DNA from: Corallococcus sicarius
GTDB lineage: Bacteria; Myxococcota; Myxococcia; Myxococcales; Myxococcaceae
Assembly: GCF_003611735.1 (NCBI RefSeq)
Contig: NZ_RAWG01000069.1
Coordinates: 1 to 36,951, forward strand
Length of the DNA stretch: 36,951 nt
Direction: 5' to 3'
The first letter of the stretch is position 1, and the number at the start of each line of letters is the position of its first letter. A program made the translations under genes and the position numbers. Under the pieces are notes generated by a model. It worked only from the letters and a program-made list of their open reading frames with translations. It had not been told where the DNA came from and did not search any database. Positions 14,965 through 23,511 of the stretch are shown here, piece by piece.

Positions 14965-15849
14965 ATGAAAGTCTTTGTGCTGGGCGCGACGGGCTACATC
15001 GGCGGGTCGGTGGCGGTGCGATTGCTGGCGGCGGGCCACCAGGTGGTGGGCACCGCCCGGACCCCGGAGAAGGCGCAGGCGCTGGAGGCGCGGGGCATCA
15101 CGGCGACGGTCGCCTCGTTCGACGACGAGGCCGTCCTGACGCGGCTGGCGCAGGAGTCGGACGCCGTCATCAACGCGGCGTCGGCGGACGAGCGCCGGCC
15201 CGTGGAGGTGCTGCTGGCCGCGCTGAAGGGCTCCGGCAAGCGCTTCATCCACACCAGCGGCTCCAGCATCGTCGCCACCGACACGGGCGGCACCCTGACG
15301 ACGCCGGTGCACGACGAGGACACGCCCATCGACCCCGTCCCGGAGAAGGTGGCCCGCATCGCGCTGGACCGCCGCGTCCTGGACGCCGCGAAGGAGGGCC
15401 TCCACACGAACGTCATCTGCCCGTGCCTCATCTACGGCCAGGGCCTGGGCCTCAACCCGGACAGCGTCCAGTTGCCCCCGCTCATCCGGTACGCACGCGA
15501 GACGGGCACCGCGCGCTACATCGGGCAGGGGGAGAACGTCTGGTCCAACGTGCACATCGAGGACCTGGCGGACCTCTACCTCCTGGTGCTGGAGCGCGCC
15601 CCCGCCGGGACGTTCTTCTTCGCGGAGAACGGCGAGGCGAACTTCCGCGACGTGGTGACCGCCATCGGCAAGCGCTTCAACCTGCCCACCGGCAGCATGC
15701 CGGTGTCGGAGGCCGAGGCGCGCTGGGGCGTGGAGCTGGGACGCCTGGCGCTCGCGTCCAACAGCCGCATCCGCGCGAAGCGGGCCCGCGAGCTGGGCTG
15801 GAAGCCGCACCGGCCCTCGGTGTTCGACGTCATCGCGCAGATGAAGTAG
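14965..15849 (+). CDS. NAD-dependent epimerase/dehydratase-like protein
   Basis: A 294-residue extended/atypical SDR. The Rossmann motif GATGYIGG lies at ~7-14, followed by the Arg-containing loop GTARTPEK typical of NADP binding. The canonical YxxxK pair is not obvious, so it may be an NmrA-like or atypical SDR that senses or reduces an unknown substrate. The ATG at 14965 has AGGAG nine bases upstream (CACAGGAGCAGTCC). It is divergent from a LysR gene that probably regulates it. A terminator hairpin follows four bases after the stop. Confidence 0.9.
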   Translation: MKVFVLGATGYIGGSVAVRLLAAGHQVVGTARTPEKAQALEARGITATVASFDDEAVLTRLAQESDAVINAASADERRPVEVLLAALKGSGKRFIHTSGSSIVATDTGGTLTTPVHDEDTPIDPVPEKVARIALDRRVLDAAKEGLHTNVICPCLIYGQGLGLNPDSVQLPPLIRYARETGTARYIGQGENVWSNVHIEDLADLYLLVLERAPAGTFFFAENGEANFRDVVTAIGKRFNLPTGSMPVSEAEARWGVELGRLALASNSRIRAKRARELGWKPHRPSVFDVIAQMK

Positions 15850-15852
15850 CGC

Positions 15853-15887
15853 GACGGGAAGGCCCCAGGCCGCACGGCCTCCCCGTC
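15853..15887. terminator. Hairpin between convergent genes
   Basis: GACGGGAAGGCC (15853-15864) pairs with GGCCTCCCCGTC (15876-15887) with one mismatch and an 11-base loop. It lies between the epimerase stop (15849) and the DUF1501 stop (15898), so it could end transcription from both sides. There is no long T tract. Confidence 0.6.
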
Positions 15888-15897
15888 TTCACGGTCC

Positions 15898-17433
15898 TCA
15901 GTCCGGCAGCATGAAGGCCAGCTTGTAGCGCTGCGCGAGCGCCGGGAAGCCGCGGGTCACGGCGTCCTGCACGTAGCCCGGCAGGTTGGGGAACACGTAG
16001 TCCCGCTCGGCGACGGTGCTGAGCCCCAGCCACGAGGCCAGCGTGAAGCCGTACTGCTCCACCGACAGCGTTGGAATCCAGCGGCCCTTGTTGTCCGTGG
16101 AGCCATCGAGCGTGCCGCTGAGGTCCAGGTCCGGGAAGGTGCCGTAGAGCTTCCGGCCCGCCACGCGGTTGCCCATCACCAGCGCGTGGCCACCCCAGGC
16201 GTGGTCCGTCCCCTGCTCGGAGTTCTCCAGCAGCGTGCGGCTGAAGTCGCTCATGGTGAAGAGCGTGGACTGGGGCGCGTTCGCACCGAAGGCCGGGTCC
16301 AACTCCAGCAGGTTCATGGCCTGCTGGAACGCATCCAGCCCGTAGTCGAGCTGCGCGAGCAGCTCCGGATGATCCACGTCCTGGTTCTGGTGCGTGTCGA
16401 AGGAGCCGAAGCCCACGGAGAACACCTGCCGCTTGAGGCCCAGGCCGCCGCTGGCCGCCGGGATGGCCCCCGCCACCAGATCGCGCACCACCTGGTAGAG
16501 CTGGACGTGCAGCGACCAGCGGTCCTTGCCCACGGGCGTCTCGAAGAGCGTTTCGATCTTGCCCCGGGTCACGCCGTCGATGCGGCTCCACGCCTCCTCA
16601 CGCGCCTCGGCGCGGGCACGGGCGAACGTCTGGGCCGTGCCGAAGACGCCCGCGTAGGACGCCTCCAGCGCCACGCCGTCCTGGATGCCCATCACGTCCT
16701 GGAGCGCCTGCGACTGGAGCTGATCGAAGGCCGAGGGCGGCGTGGTGGTGGTGCGGAACGCGAGCGTGCCGTCCGCGGCGACCATCAGCGGCTTGCGCGT
16801 TCCGCCCACCGAGAAGCGCTGCTTGCCACCGAAGGACGTCACCTCCGGGTAGTCCGGCGGCGTGCTGGTGTTGAGCACGTGGAGCTTGTCCGCCGTGCGC
16901 CCGCCCCAGCCCGTCACCTTCAAGTCACTGGTGAGGGTGCTGGTGGTGGGGTTTGCCAGCGCGCTCGCCCAGGCGTCCTGCTGGTCGCTGTGGGAGAAGA
17001 GGTTCTCCGGCACGGCCAGGCTCGCCGTGTAGTCCGCCTTGGTGAGCGGCAGCACCATCGGTCCCACGTTGCACACGAAGGCGGCGCGGCCCTGTTCGAA
17101 GTGGTCGCGGACCTTCGTCAGCGACGGGTGCAGGCCGTAGGCCCCGGCGGCGAGCCCCGTCGGGTTGATGGTGAGCAGCTGGTCCAGTTCGAGGCGCAGG
17201 ACGTTCCGCGCGTCCCGGTAGTGCTGGTAGGGGTTGCCCAGGCGCGGGACGAGGACGTTGTTGCTGTCGTTGCCGCCCAGCAGGAAGACACAGACGGCGA
17301 CGCGGGAGCCGGCGTAGCCGCCCAGCGTGGCCGCGTGGGCGCTGCCCATCCAGCGGGGGAGGGAGGAGGCCGCGGCGAGGAAGCCCAGGCTGCCGGTGGC
17401 GCCTCGGAGGAACTGGCGTCGGGTGGTCGTCAT
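15898..17433 (-). CDS. DUF1501 family protein, Tat-exported
   Basis: A 511-residue DUF1501 protein (alkaline phosphatase/sulfatase-like superfamily). The N-terminus is a Tat signal: TTRRQFLRG at ~3-11, then a hydrophobic stretch and an Ala cleavage region SAHA (~30-34). The mature start VCVFLLGGNDSNN is the family's first metal/nucleophile strand, and a late MSDFSRT and DHAWGGHALVMG carry conserved family motifs. Function is unknown. The gene follows the DUF1800 gene with a 4-base gap, the usual DUF1800-DUF1501 pair, so both probably act together outside the cytoplasm. The ATG at 17433 is chosen because it precedes the Tat motif. Confidence 0.9.
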   Translation of the reverse strand: MTTTRRQFLRGATGSLGFLAAASSLPRWMGSAHAATLGGYAGSRVAVCVFLLGGNDSNNVLVPRLGNPYQHYRDARNVLRLELDQLLTINPTGLAAGAYGLHPSLTKVRDHFEQGRAAFVCNVGPMVLPLTKADYTASLAVPENLFSHSDQQDAWASALANPTTSTLTSDLKVTGWGGRTADKLHVLNTSTPPDYPEVTSFGGKQRFSVGGTRKPLMVAADGTLAFRTTTTPPSAFDQLQSQALQDVMGIQDGVALEASYAGVFGTAQTFARARAEAREEAWSRIDGVTRGKIETLFETPVGKDRWSLHVQLYQVVRDLVAGAIPAASGGLGLKRQVFSVGFGSFDTHQNQDVDHPELLAQLDYGLDAFQQAMNLLELDPAFGANAPQSTLFTMSDFSRTLLENSEQGTDHAWGGHALVMGNRVAGRKLYGTFPDLDLSGTLDGSTDNKGRWIPTLSVEQYGFTLASWLGLSTVAERDYVFPNLPGYVQDAVTRGFPALAQRYKLAFMLPD

Positions 17434-17437
17434 GGGA

Positions 17438-19105
17438 TTACCGCTGCACCTGGAAGGAGGGGGAGAGCGAGGTGAGGTAGAGGGCCAGCTTCTTCTTGCG
17501 CAGCACCACCCCCGCATCCGGATCCGCGAGCGCGGTCAGCAGGCGCTGCTCGAGCGCCGGTGCCATCGTGCCGTGCAGCCAGTAGCGGCCCAGCCACGCG
17601 ACGAGCGCCGCGTTGTCGGACGGCAGCAGGTTGTAGTCCACCGTGATGGCGGCGGGGTTCGTGTAGAGCAGCTCGTGGACGAAGTTGGCGCGCGCCGTGA
17701 TGGTCGCCGTGTCGAGGATGGCGAACTCGGGGCCGAGCAGCCCGTCGGTGTCGGGGGCGGGCGCGTTGGGCGGGTAGTAGCTGAAGACAGACGGCGAGCG
17801 GGGCACCCACTGCCCCATGCTCCTGCTCCAGTTGCTGAGCCGCAGGCCGGGATCCTTCGTCAGGTCCAGCGTGGGGTCCAACCAGCGGACCACGTTGGTG
17901 ACGAACAGCGCCGGCGAGCGCAGGTGCCCGAAGCCGGGCCGCAGGGCCAGGGGCGGCTGGGCGCCGCGTGCCTCGGCGTCCTCCAGGATGGCGCGCACCA
18001 CGGACATCAGGTTGCCGCGGTCACCGTTCGCATCCGACTTGAAGACGAGCGCCACGCGGTTCACGTAGGCCGGCGTCGGGTTGCTGGTGACGAGGTGCTG
18101 GATGAGCTGCTTGCTGATGAAGGGCGGGACGTTGGGGTCGTTGAAGACGTTGTCCAGCGCCTGCTGCAGGTGGACCGCCGCCGTCCCACCCGCGGTGGTG
18201 GAGACGCCGCGCAGGAGCTGCTGCGAGCGCTCATCGTGGTTCGCGTTGCACGGCATCATCGGCTGCGTGTAGTCAGGCACGTTGATGGCGCCGCCCTTGG
18301 CCGGACACGCGGCGGCCTTCCAGGTCCACCCGGACAGCGCGCTGGCGAAGGCCTGCACCTGCTCCTCCGTGTACGCCGTCCTGGGCTTTCCGGTGAGCGG
18401 ATCAATCTGGACGGTGCCGTCCATGTTCAGCTTCGGGATGCCGAGCGTGAACAGCTGGAGCATCTCCCGGGCGTAGTTCTCGTTCGGGTCGATGCGGTCG
18501 CCGGCCCCGTTGAAGGCCCGGTTGTTGACCATGTCCAGGTAGCGGCCCATGGCGGAGCTCTTCGTCACCGCCTCCAGCAGGGTGCGGAAATTGCCGAATG
18601 CGTGCGTCGACAGCAGGTTCAGGTGCGCCGCCAGCGCCGTCTTGGGATCCGAGTACGCGGTCCGGGGCGACTCCGGGATGTCCAGCTGCGAGACGACGAA
18701 GATCTGGCTGAGCGCGAACGCCACGCGCAGCCGCAGCTGATCCTCTCCGCTGACGGCGCGCAGGAAGAACTGCGAGCCCAGGTCCGCGGCGGCGACGTCG
18801 CCGTTGAACGGCGCGGCGGGCTGGAGGCTGAACTGCTCGGTGAGTGACTGGGGAATGCCCACCGCCATCACGTGCTCCACCGTGCCGACAGGCGCCGGGC
18901 TCACGTTGCGCCCAAGGCGCGGGCCGAACGAGGACTGCTCCAGGAAGCGGATGCTGTTCGCCTCGCCGGGAGTCTCCAGGGAGTCAACGGCCTGCTGCGT
19001 TTCACCCAGGGCCGCTGCGGGTGGGGGGGACTGCTCGGGGGGACCCTCGACCTCTGCGCAGGACACGGCGCAGAAGGCGAGGGCCAGGGTGGTGCGACGA
19101 AGCAT
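17438..19105 (-). CDS. DUF1800 family lipoprotein
   Basis: A 555-residue DUF1800 protein. It starts MLRRTTLALAFCAVSC, a lipoprotein signal with the lipidated Cys at residue 16. Early RFLEQSSFGP (~53-62) and central NENYAREMLQLFTLG are diagnostic for the family, followed by a long helical C-terminal half. The role is unknown; the gene is paired with DUF1501 in many bacteria. The upstream AT-rich segment carries a good sigma70-like promoter (19169-19196). The last residues SPSFQVQR end four bases before the DUF1501 start. Confidence 0.9.
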   Translation of the reverse strand: MLRRTTLALAFCAVSCAEVEGPPEQSPPPAAALGETQQAVDSLETPGEANSIRFLEQSSFGPRLGRNVSPAPVGTVEHVMAVGIPQSLTEQFSLQPAAPFNGDVAAADLGSQFFLRAVSGEDQLRLRVAFALSQIFVVSQLDIPESPRTAYSDPKTALAAHLNLLSTHAFGNFRTLLEAVTKSSAMGRYLDMVNNRAFNGAGDRIDPNENYAREMLQLFTLGIPKLNMDGTVQIDPLTGKPRTAYTEEQVQAFASALSGWTWKAAACPAKGGAINVPDYTQPMMPCNANHDERSQQLLRGVSTTAGGTAAVHLQQALDNVFNDPNVPPFISKQLIQHLVTSNPTPAYVNRVALVFKSDANGDRGNLMSVVRAILEDAEARGAQPPLALRPGFGHLRSPALFVTNVVRWLDPTLDLTKDPGLRLSNWSRSMGQWVPRSPSVFSYYPPNAPAPDTDGLLGPEFAILDTATITARANFVHELLYTNPAAITVDYNLLPSDNAALVAWLGRYWLHGTMAPALEQRLLTALADPDAGVVLRKKKLALYLTSLSPSFQVQR

Positions 19106-19168
19106 CCAGCGCTCCTCGGGACGACGGGGAACGACCCCGGGAACACCAGGGCCGTGACGAAGAGATGG

Positions 19169-19196
19169 ATTCTAGGATTTATGTTAATTCTGTTAA
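19169..19196 (-). promoter_or_regulatory. Sigma70-like promoter of the DUF1800-DUF1501 operon
   Basis: Read on the minus strand: -35 TTAACA (19196-19191), 16-base spacer, -10 TAGAAT (19174-19169). Each hexamer matches five of six consensus bases. It sits in an unusually AT-rich patch of the 187-base gap 19106-19292, about 60 bases upstream of the DUF1800 ATG. The rest of the gap shows nothing clear. Confidence 0.6.
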
Positions 19197-19292
19197 AGCA
19201 TGTTTGTCTGGTAGTCCGGGAGGCGTCCGACGCGGGAGGTTTCTGTCCGGGCGCGGTTTCCCTCGGGAGCATCCGGGAGTAGAGGACCGGGC

Positions 19293-19919
19293 GTGAGTGC
19301 GACGAAGAACCCCAGGCGCCCCACCTCCGCGCTCGCCTTCCACGGCGTGGCGCTGGCCTTCTTCGCGGGCTGTGCGGTGTGGCTCGTGCGCGAGTCGCGC
19401 GGGCTCGGAGGCCGGCCTGGGATGATGGGGTTGGGCGTGGCGGTGGCGGCCGGAGCCCTGGCGCTGCTGGCCCTGGGCGCGCTCGTCGGACTGCTGCGCG
19501 GCGGGAGGCTCGTCGCGCTCCAGTCGCGCGCGGAGATGGGGAGCTATGCGCTGGTGCTCGCGACCCTGGGCGTGCTGGGGCTGGTGGGCCTTCGCCTCCT
19601 GAGCGTGGAGGGGCGAACCGCGCTCGCCACCTTCTGCCTGGGGCTGTGCGCGTGGCTCGTCGGCGTGGGCCTGCACGCGGTGCCCGCGCTGTTCCTGGGC
19701 CCGGACGGCTTCATCGACTCGCTGGGCCGGAGGACGCCCTTCGCGCGGCTGGAGTGGTACTCGCTCCAGAAGGACCAGGGGGAGCTGCCCCGGGTCCTCT
19801 TCCAGGCGGGCCACGGGACGCGGCTGCTGCTCAACGCGCGGCTCGCCAGCGCGGACGCTGACACCGTGCGCGCGGCGCTCGTCCGGGCCGGGCTGGCCTC
19901 ACGGCCCCGGGGCCGCTGA
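19293..19919 (+). CDS. Hypothetical membrane protein with PH-like tail
   Basis: A 208-residue protein with a GTG start at 19293. Four hydrophobic helices (~14-32, 42-67, 82-102, 107-128) are followed by a soluble C-terminal part (~130-208). That part begins LFLGPDGFIDSLGRRTPFARLEW, split here as LGPDGFIDSLG and FARLEWYSL, which looks like the small PH-like domain found in bacterial membrane proteins. No function is recognised. It ends three bases from the convergent secreted-protein gene at 19923. Confidence 0.75.
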   Translation: MSATKNPRRPTSALAFHGVALAFFAGCAVWLVRESRGLGGRPGMMGLGVAVAAGALALLALGALVGLLRGGRLVALQSRAEMGSYALVLATLGVLGLVGLRLLSVEGRTALATFCLGLCAWLVGVGLHAVPALFLGPDGFIDSLGRRTPFARLEWYSLQKDQGELPRVLFQAGHGTRLLLNARLASADADTVRAALVRAGLASRPRGR

Positions 19920-19922
19920 CGC

Positions 19923-20498
19923 TCACGGCCCGTCCGCGCCCTTCCAGGGGTCTCCGCCCACGCCGAAGGCCTCCAGCAGGAAGGACTGGGTCCCCGACAC
20001 GCGCACCAGACCCAGGGCCGGAACGCCGGGCGACCACTGCGCGGTGATGCCCATCGGATACGAGTACTCCGTCACGGCCAGCTTCTTGCCATCCACCGTC
20101 TCCGTGGACTGGCGCAGCAGGTGGGGCAGTCGCTCGGCGCCCGGCTGGTTGAAGGGCGCCACCGTGTCGCTCGGGGGCCTGCCCGGAACATGCAGGCGCA
20201 TCAGCAGCACGCTCTTGGCGCTGAAGCGCTCGCCCTCCACCAGGAAGTCGAAGCGGACGCGGCCGGTGGCGGGCACGTCCACCTCCAGGAGGATCCACCG
20301 CCCGCGCTTCCCCTCATGGCGCCCCGTGCCGCCCACCTTGAACACGAACCGCGAGGGCCCGTCCGCGGACGTATTCACGTAGCGCGCCCAGCCGCCCTGC
20401 TTCGCGACCAGCGGCAGCCCGAACAGGGCATTCGGAGCCCCGTCTTCCGCGTGCGCCGCCGGGCCGCCCAGGCACAGCAGCAGCGCGAGCACGGCCAT
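19923..20498 (-). CDS. Secreted hypothetical protein
   Basis: A 191-residue protein with a signal peptide (MAVLALLLCLGGPAAHA, cleavage before EDGAPN). The mature part is a beta-rich domain starting GGWARYVNTS and containing VPALGLVRVSG near the C-terminus. Its order of elements parallels the divergent protein at 20563 (GNWVEYTFRS, VPVFGVESL), suggesting distant paralogues. The ATG at 20498 lacks the usual basic residues before the hydrophobic core. An upstream ATG at 20564 would add RRG before it, but would overlap the divergent start. No function is recognised. Confidence 0.7.
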   Translation of the reverse strand: MAVLALLLCLGGPAAHAEDGAPNALFGLPLVAKQGGWARYVNTSADGPSRFVFKVGGTGRHEGKRGRWILLEVDVPATGRVRFDFLVEGERFSAKSVLLMRLHVPGRPPSDTVAPFNQPGAERLPHLLRQSTETVDGKKLAVTEYSYPMGITAQWSPGVPALGLVRVSGTQSFLLEAFGVGGDPWKGADGP

Positions 20499-20562
20499 TC
20501 CCCGCCTCGCGAGGGCCCCACGCTTGTCCGATGACGAGTCCCGGACGGATAGTGCTGCTCCC

Positions 20563-21333
20563 ATGCGCCGCCTCCTGTGTCCCGTGTGCACCGCCGTGCT
20601 GCTCCTCGCCACACCGACCAGCTTCGCCGCGCCCGACGCCGGCCCCACCGCTCCGCCGCCCGCGCTCCCCCGGGTGGCGCCCCAGCCCCAGTCCCAGTCC
20701 CAGGTGCAGGACGCGGGGACGCTGCCCCCCGGAGATCCGCCCATCGCCCCGGAGCGCCTGGCCGAGGCGCGCGCCCTGGTGCCGCCCCCGCTGCTCTACG
20801 GCCAGCTCCAGCCCGTCGTGGGCAACTGGGTGGAGTACACCTTCCGCTCGAAGCAGGGGACCTTCCCGGTGCGGGCCTCCGTGGTGGGCGAGACGCGCCG
20901 CGAGCACGACACGCTGTTCCAGGTGGAGCTGGACTACCAGTCGTCGCCCCGCGTCCTCATCATCGTCTGGGTCTCCCGCGCCGGCACCGCGCGCCCGCTG
21001 GTGGAGCGGCTGGCCGTCTCCATGCCGTCCAGTACGCCCATCTCCATCCCCGTGGACCTGCTCGCGGACCACGCCGCGCTGCGCGGAGTGCCCGTGCGCC
21101 AGCGCGACACCGAGCTGAAGACAGGCCCCTTCGCGGGCAAGGGCCGCGAGCAGACCTTCCGCCTGGAGTCCGGCCAGACGATGACGGTGGTGACGTCCGC
21201 GAAGGTGCCCGTGTTCGGCGTGGAGTCCCTGCACGACCCTGAGTCCACCTGGTCCGCGGTCCGCGCCGGCACGGGCGCCCGTCCCGCGCTGGGGTCCGTT
21301 CCGCTCGCGCTGCCCCGCCTGCCGGGCCCCTGA
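20563..21333 (+). CDS. Secreted hypothetical protein
   Basis: A 256-residue protein. Signal peptide MRRLLCPVCTAVLLLATPTSFA (~1-22, in two parts MRRLLCPVC and TAVLLLATPTSFA), then a Pro/Gln-rich spacer (~25-55) with QPQSQSQ, then a beta-rich domain (~80-235) beginning VVGNWVEYTFRS. No catalytic motif is seen. It is divergent from the 19923-20498 gene with only 64 bases between starts, and the two share the order of motifs. It ends eight bases from the convergent pseudopilin operon. Function is unknown. Confidence 0.75.
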   Translation: MRRLLCPVCTAVLLLATPTSFAAPDAGPTAPPPALPRVAPQPQSQSQVQDAGTLPPGDPPIAPERLAEARALVPPPLLYGQLQPVVGNWVEYTFRSKQGTFPVRASVVGETRREHDTLFQVELDYQSSPRVLIIVWVSRAGTARPLVERLAVSMPSSTPISIPVDLLADHAALRGVPVRQRDTELKTGPFAGKGREQTFRLESGQTMTVVTSAKVPVFGVESLHDPESTWSAVRAGTGARPALGSVPLALPRLPGP

Positions 21334-21341
21334 AGGCCCCT

Positions 21342-21542
21342 TCAGCCGAAGGGGTAGCCCAGCACGCAGTAGAAGCCGCGGATGTAGATGGTGAGCGCCG
21401 CGAACATCTCCGGCGCGAACGTGGTGATGGCCCCGGTGCCGATGAGCAGCGCCATGAGCAGCATCGTGAACTCCGTCATCGCCTGACCGCGCGAGCGGGG
21501 CCGCAGCATCCAGCGGTAGCCACGCGACATCCATCCGTTCAT
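21342..21542 (-). CDS. Flp/TadE-like small pseudopilin
   Basis: A 66-residue protein with a basic N-terminus and the class III prepilin-type motif G/QAMTEF (Gly19, Glu at +5), followed by one hydrophobic helix (LLMALLIGTGAITTF) and a short C-terminal tail. This matches Flp or minor TadE-like pilins that are processed by a TadV/CpaA-type peptidase. It is the last gene of the pseudopilin operon and overlaps the previous stop by ATGA (21539-21542). Short length is normal for Flp pilins. Confidence 0.75.
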   Translation of the reverse strand: MNGWMSRGYRWMLRPRSRGQAMTEFTMLLMALLIGTGAITTFAPEMFAALTIYIRGFYCVLGYPFG

Positions 21543-22393
21543 CGGTTCGACTCCTGGGGAGGAGGAGGGGGGGCACGCTCGATGACGAGCGTGATGAGGG
21601 ACTCCGGGAGGCCGTCCTTGGCGACGGGCGACAGCGACAGCGACAGCCGCTCCCCGGGGCGCTGGAATTCGAGCAGCTCCACGCCGCGCGCCGTCCGGCC
21701 GTCCACGACCGTGAAGCCGCGCGCGGGCAGCTGCTCCCGGTAGAAGGCCACGAGCATCTGCGGCGTGCCGTGCGCCACCTGGGTGAGCGTGGTGCTGCCC
21801 GCCGTGGGCCCGGAGCCGCGCTCGTCCACGCGCAGCACCGTCACCGCGCCCGGAGGCTGGGGCAGCGAGGCGGGCGCGGTGCCCTGCAGGTGGATGCCCT
21901 CGGGGGCCTCGACGAGCGTCGGGAAGACCAGCGTGCGCGGCACCGCGCCGCCCGAGCGGATCGTGGTGACGGACACCAGCGCGCCCAGCTTCGCGTCGTA
22001 GTAGTTCACCGCGCCGCCGCCCGCGCCGTCCTCCTGCGTGACGATGTCGCGGCCCCGCAGCCGGAACTCACGGGCGTAGAACTCCAGCACCTCGCCCGGC
22101 GGGTGGTCCGTTTCGAAGTAGCCCATCTCCATGGGGCTGCCGTTCGTCTCCAGCCGGCCCATGGGCACCATCCTGGCCCCGGGGAACGGCGGGAACACCC
22201 GCCGCACCCGGTCCGCGCCGGAGGAGGGCAGGGGCGGCGCGGGGGGCAGGTCCACCACCCCGGGCGGCGGCGTGGGCGCCGGGGCCGCCGGGGGCGGATC
22301 CTTCAGCAGCACGGCGGTGGCGATGAGCGCGAGCAATCCGCCCAGGCCCAGCCAGCGCGTGAGCGCGCCCGTATGGTCCGTCAGCCCGCTCAT
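21539..22393 (-). CDS. Anchored Pro-rich protein of the pseudopilin operon
   Basis: A 284-residue protein. One N-terminal membrane helix (WLGLGGLLALIATAVLL, ~14-30) is followed by a Pro/Ala-rich spacer (~33-60). The C-terminal region (~70-270) seems to repeat a unit: both halves carry a YARE/YREQ-type helix (LEFYAREFRLRG and VAFYREQLPARG) followed by a beta segment, suggesting two copies of one small domain. Its family is not recognised. The ATG at 22393 overlaps the upstream TGA and its own TGA overlaps the next ATG, so it is embedded in the operon and probably acts with the pseudopilins. Confidence 0.78.
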   Translation of the reverse strand: MSGLTDHTGALTRWLGLGGLLALIATAVLLKDPPPAAPAPTPPPGVVDLPPAPPLPSSGADRVRRVFPPFPGARMVPMGRLETNGSPMEMGYFETDHPPGEVLEFYAREFRLRGRDIVTQEDGAGGGAVNYYDAKLGALVSVTTIRSGGAVPRTLVFPTLVEAPEGIHLQGTAPASLPQPPGAVTVLRVDERGSGPTAGSTTLTQVAHGTPQMLVAFYREQLPARGFTVVDGRTARGVELLEFQRPGERLSLSLSPVAKDGLPESLITLVIERAPPPPPQESNR

Positions 22394-23511
22394 GGCACCG
22401 GCGGCAGCGCCGGCGCCGGCGAACACGCGTCGTCGGCGTAGTGGAAGTAGCCGGCGCCCGCGGCGATCGACTTCGTGTAGACGGACTCGGGGGCGTTCGA
22501 GAGGGTGGCGCCCTGGAAGAAGTTCCCACGGCAGTTGTACGCACGCATCGGCCAGTTGTCCGGGCCGCGCTTCGATTTGACGGCGCCGGGCTCGCAGCTG
22601 CCGAAGCAGAAGCTCGTGTCGTTGCGCCAGTAGGCGGCCTGGAGCGCGTCGCCGGGCACCGTGCGCGTGGGCCTCGCCGCCGCCGCGAAGGAGCCCGCGG
22701 CCTTCGGGTCGCGGATGAGCACGGAGCGGCGGATGTAGTCAGCGGAGAAGGGGAAGTCGAGCCCCAGCACGGACATGACGCCTTCAATGGCATCCAGGGC
22801 CCCGCTGCCACCGCTCGTCACGCCCGCGTAGACGATGCGGCTCACGCGGTCGTGCGTGAGCTGCTCCACCCGGGGGTAGGTCTGCGCGGGGTTCTCGCCG
22901 TTGCCCCAGGCCCGCCACGTGTCGTGGTAGAGGTAGAACTCCTCGTTGAAGACCAGGTCCAGCTGGTTGCCGTCAAAGCCTGTCGTGTAGAGGGCGACCT
23001 CCTGCGGGATGATGCGGTTCACCATGCGCACCTGCACCCGCGCATGGACCGCGCCCACGCTGGGGTCGAACCCCATGTCCTCGGCCAGCTGCTCGGGCGT
23101 GCTGCCCAGCGCGGCCAGGGCCGGGCCCGCCAGCCCCGCGACGCCGGCCTTCGAACCCATCTCCGACATCTCGACGCTTTCGAGCGGCGCGTCAGCGTTC
23201 TCTGCCGACACCTGGAAGGTGAGCCCGTTCTGGTAGGTGCTGCCCAGGGTGCCCGTCTTCGTGGAGCCGTCCAGGTCCTGGTAGCGCGTCCGGGCCTCGG
23301 CGACGACGGCGTTGAGGTCCGAGCGCACCGTGCGCTCGAAGGCGATGAAGCGCGCCATCTCCGCGAGCTTGATGCGCGCGCGCTGCGCCTCCCAGAAGTA
23401 GTTCGCCCAGAGCACCAGCACCACGAAGAGCGGCGCCAGGAGCGCCAGCTCCACGGTCGCTGAACCCCGCGCGCGTCCCCGTCGCCCGGTGTGGGTCCCC
23501 AGGGTGCCCAT
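22390..23511 (-). CDS. TadE-like pseudopilin with long C-terminal domain
   Basis: A 373-residue protein. The N-terminus is basic (GRRGRARG), then G/SATVEL with Glu at +5 and a hydrophobic helix (LALLAPLFVVLVLWANYFW), the TadE pattern. About 320 residues follow, far more than the ~150-200 typical of TadE. A Cys cluster near the end (FCFGSC, YNCRG, DDACS) suggests disulfides in an exported domain. The ATG at 23511 shares one base with the preceding stop (TGATG). Role: minor subunit of a Tad-like fibre, by family. Confidence 0.82.
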   Translation of the reverse strand: MGTLGTHTGRRGRARGSATVELALLAPLFVVLVLWANYFWEAQRARIKLAEMARFIAFERTVRSDLNAVVAEARTRYQDLDGSTKTGTLGSTYQNGLTFQVSAENADAPLESVEMSEMGSKAGVAGLAGPALAALGSTPEQLAEDMGFDPSVGAVHARVQVRMVNRIIPQEVALYTTGFDGNQLDLVFNEEFYLYHDTWRAWGNGENPAQTYPRVEQLTHDRVSRIVYAGVTSGGSGALDAIEGVMSVLGLDFPFSADYIRRSVLIRDPKAAGSFAAAARPTRTVPGDALQAAYWRNDTSFCFGSCEPGAVKSKRGPDNWPMRAYNCRGNFFQGATLSNAPESVYTKSIAAGAGYFHYADDACSPAPALPPVP

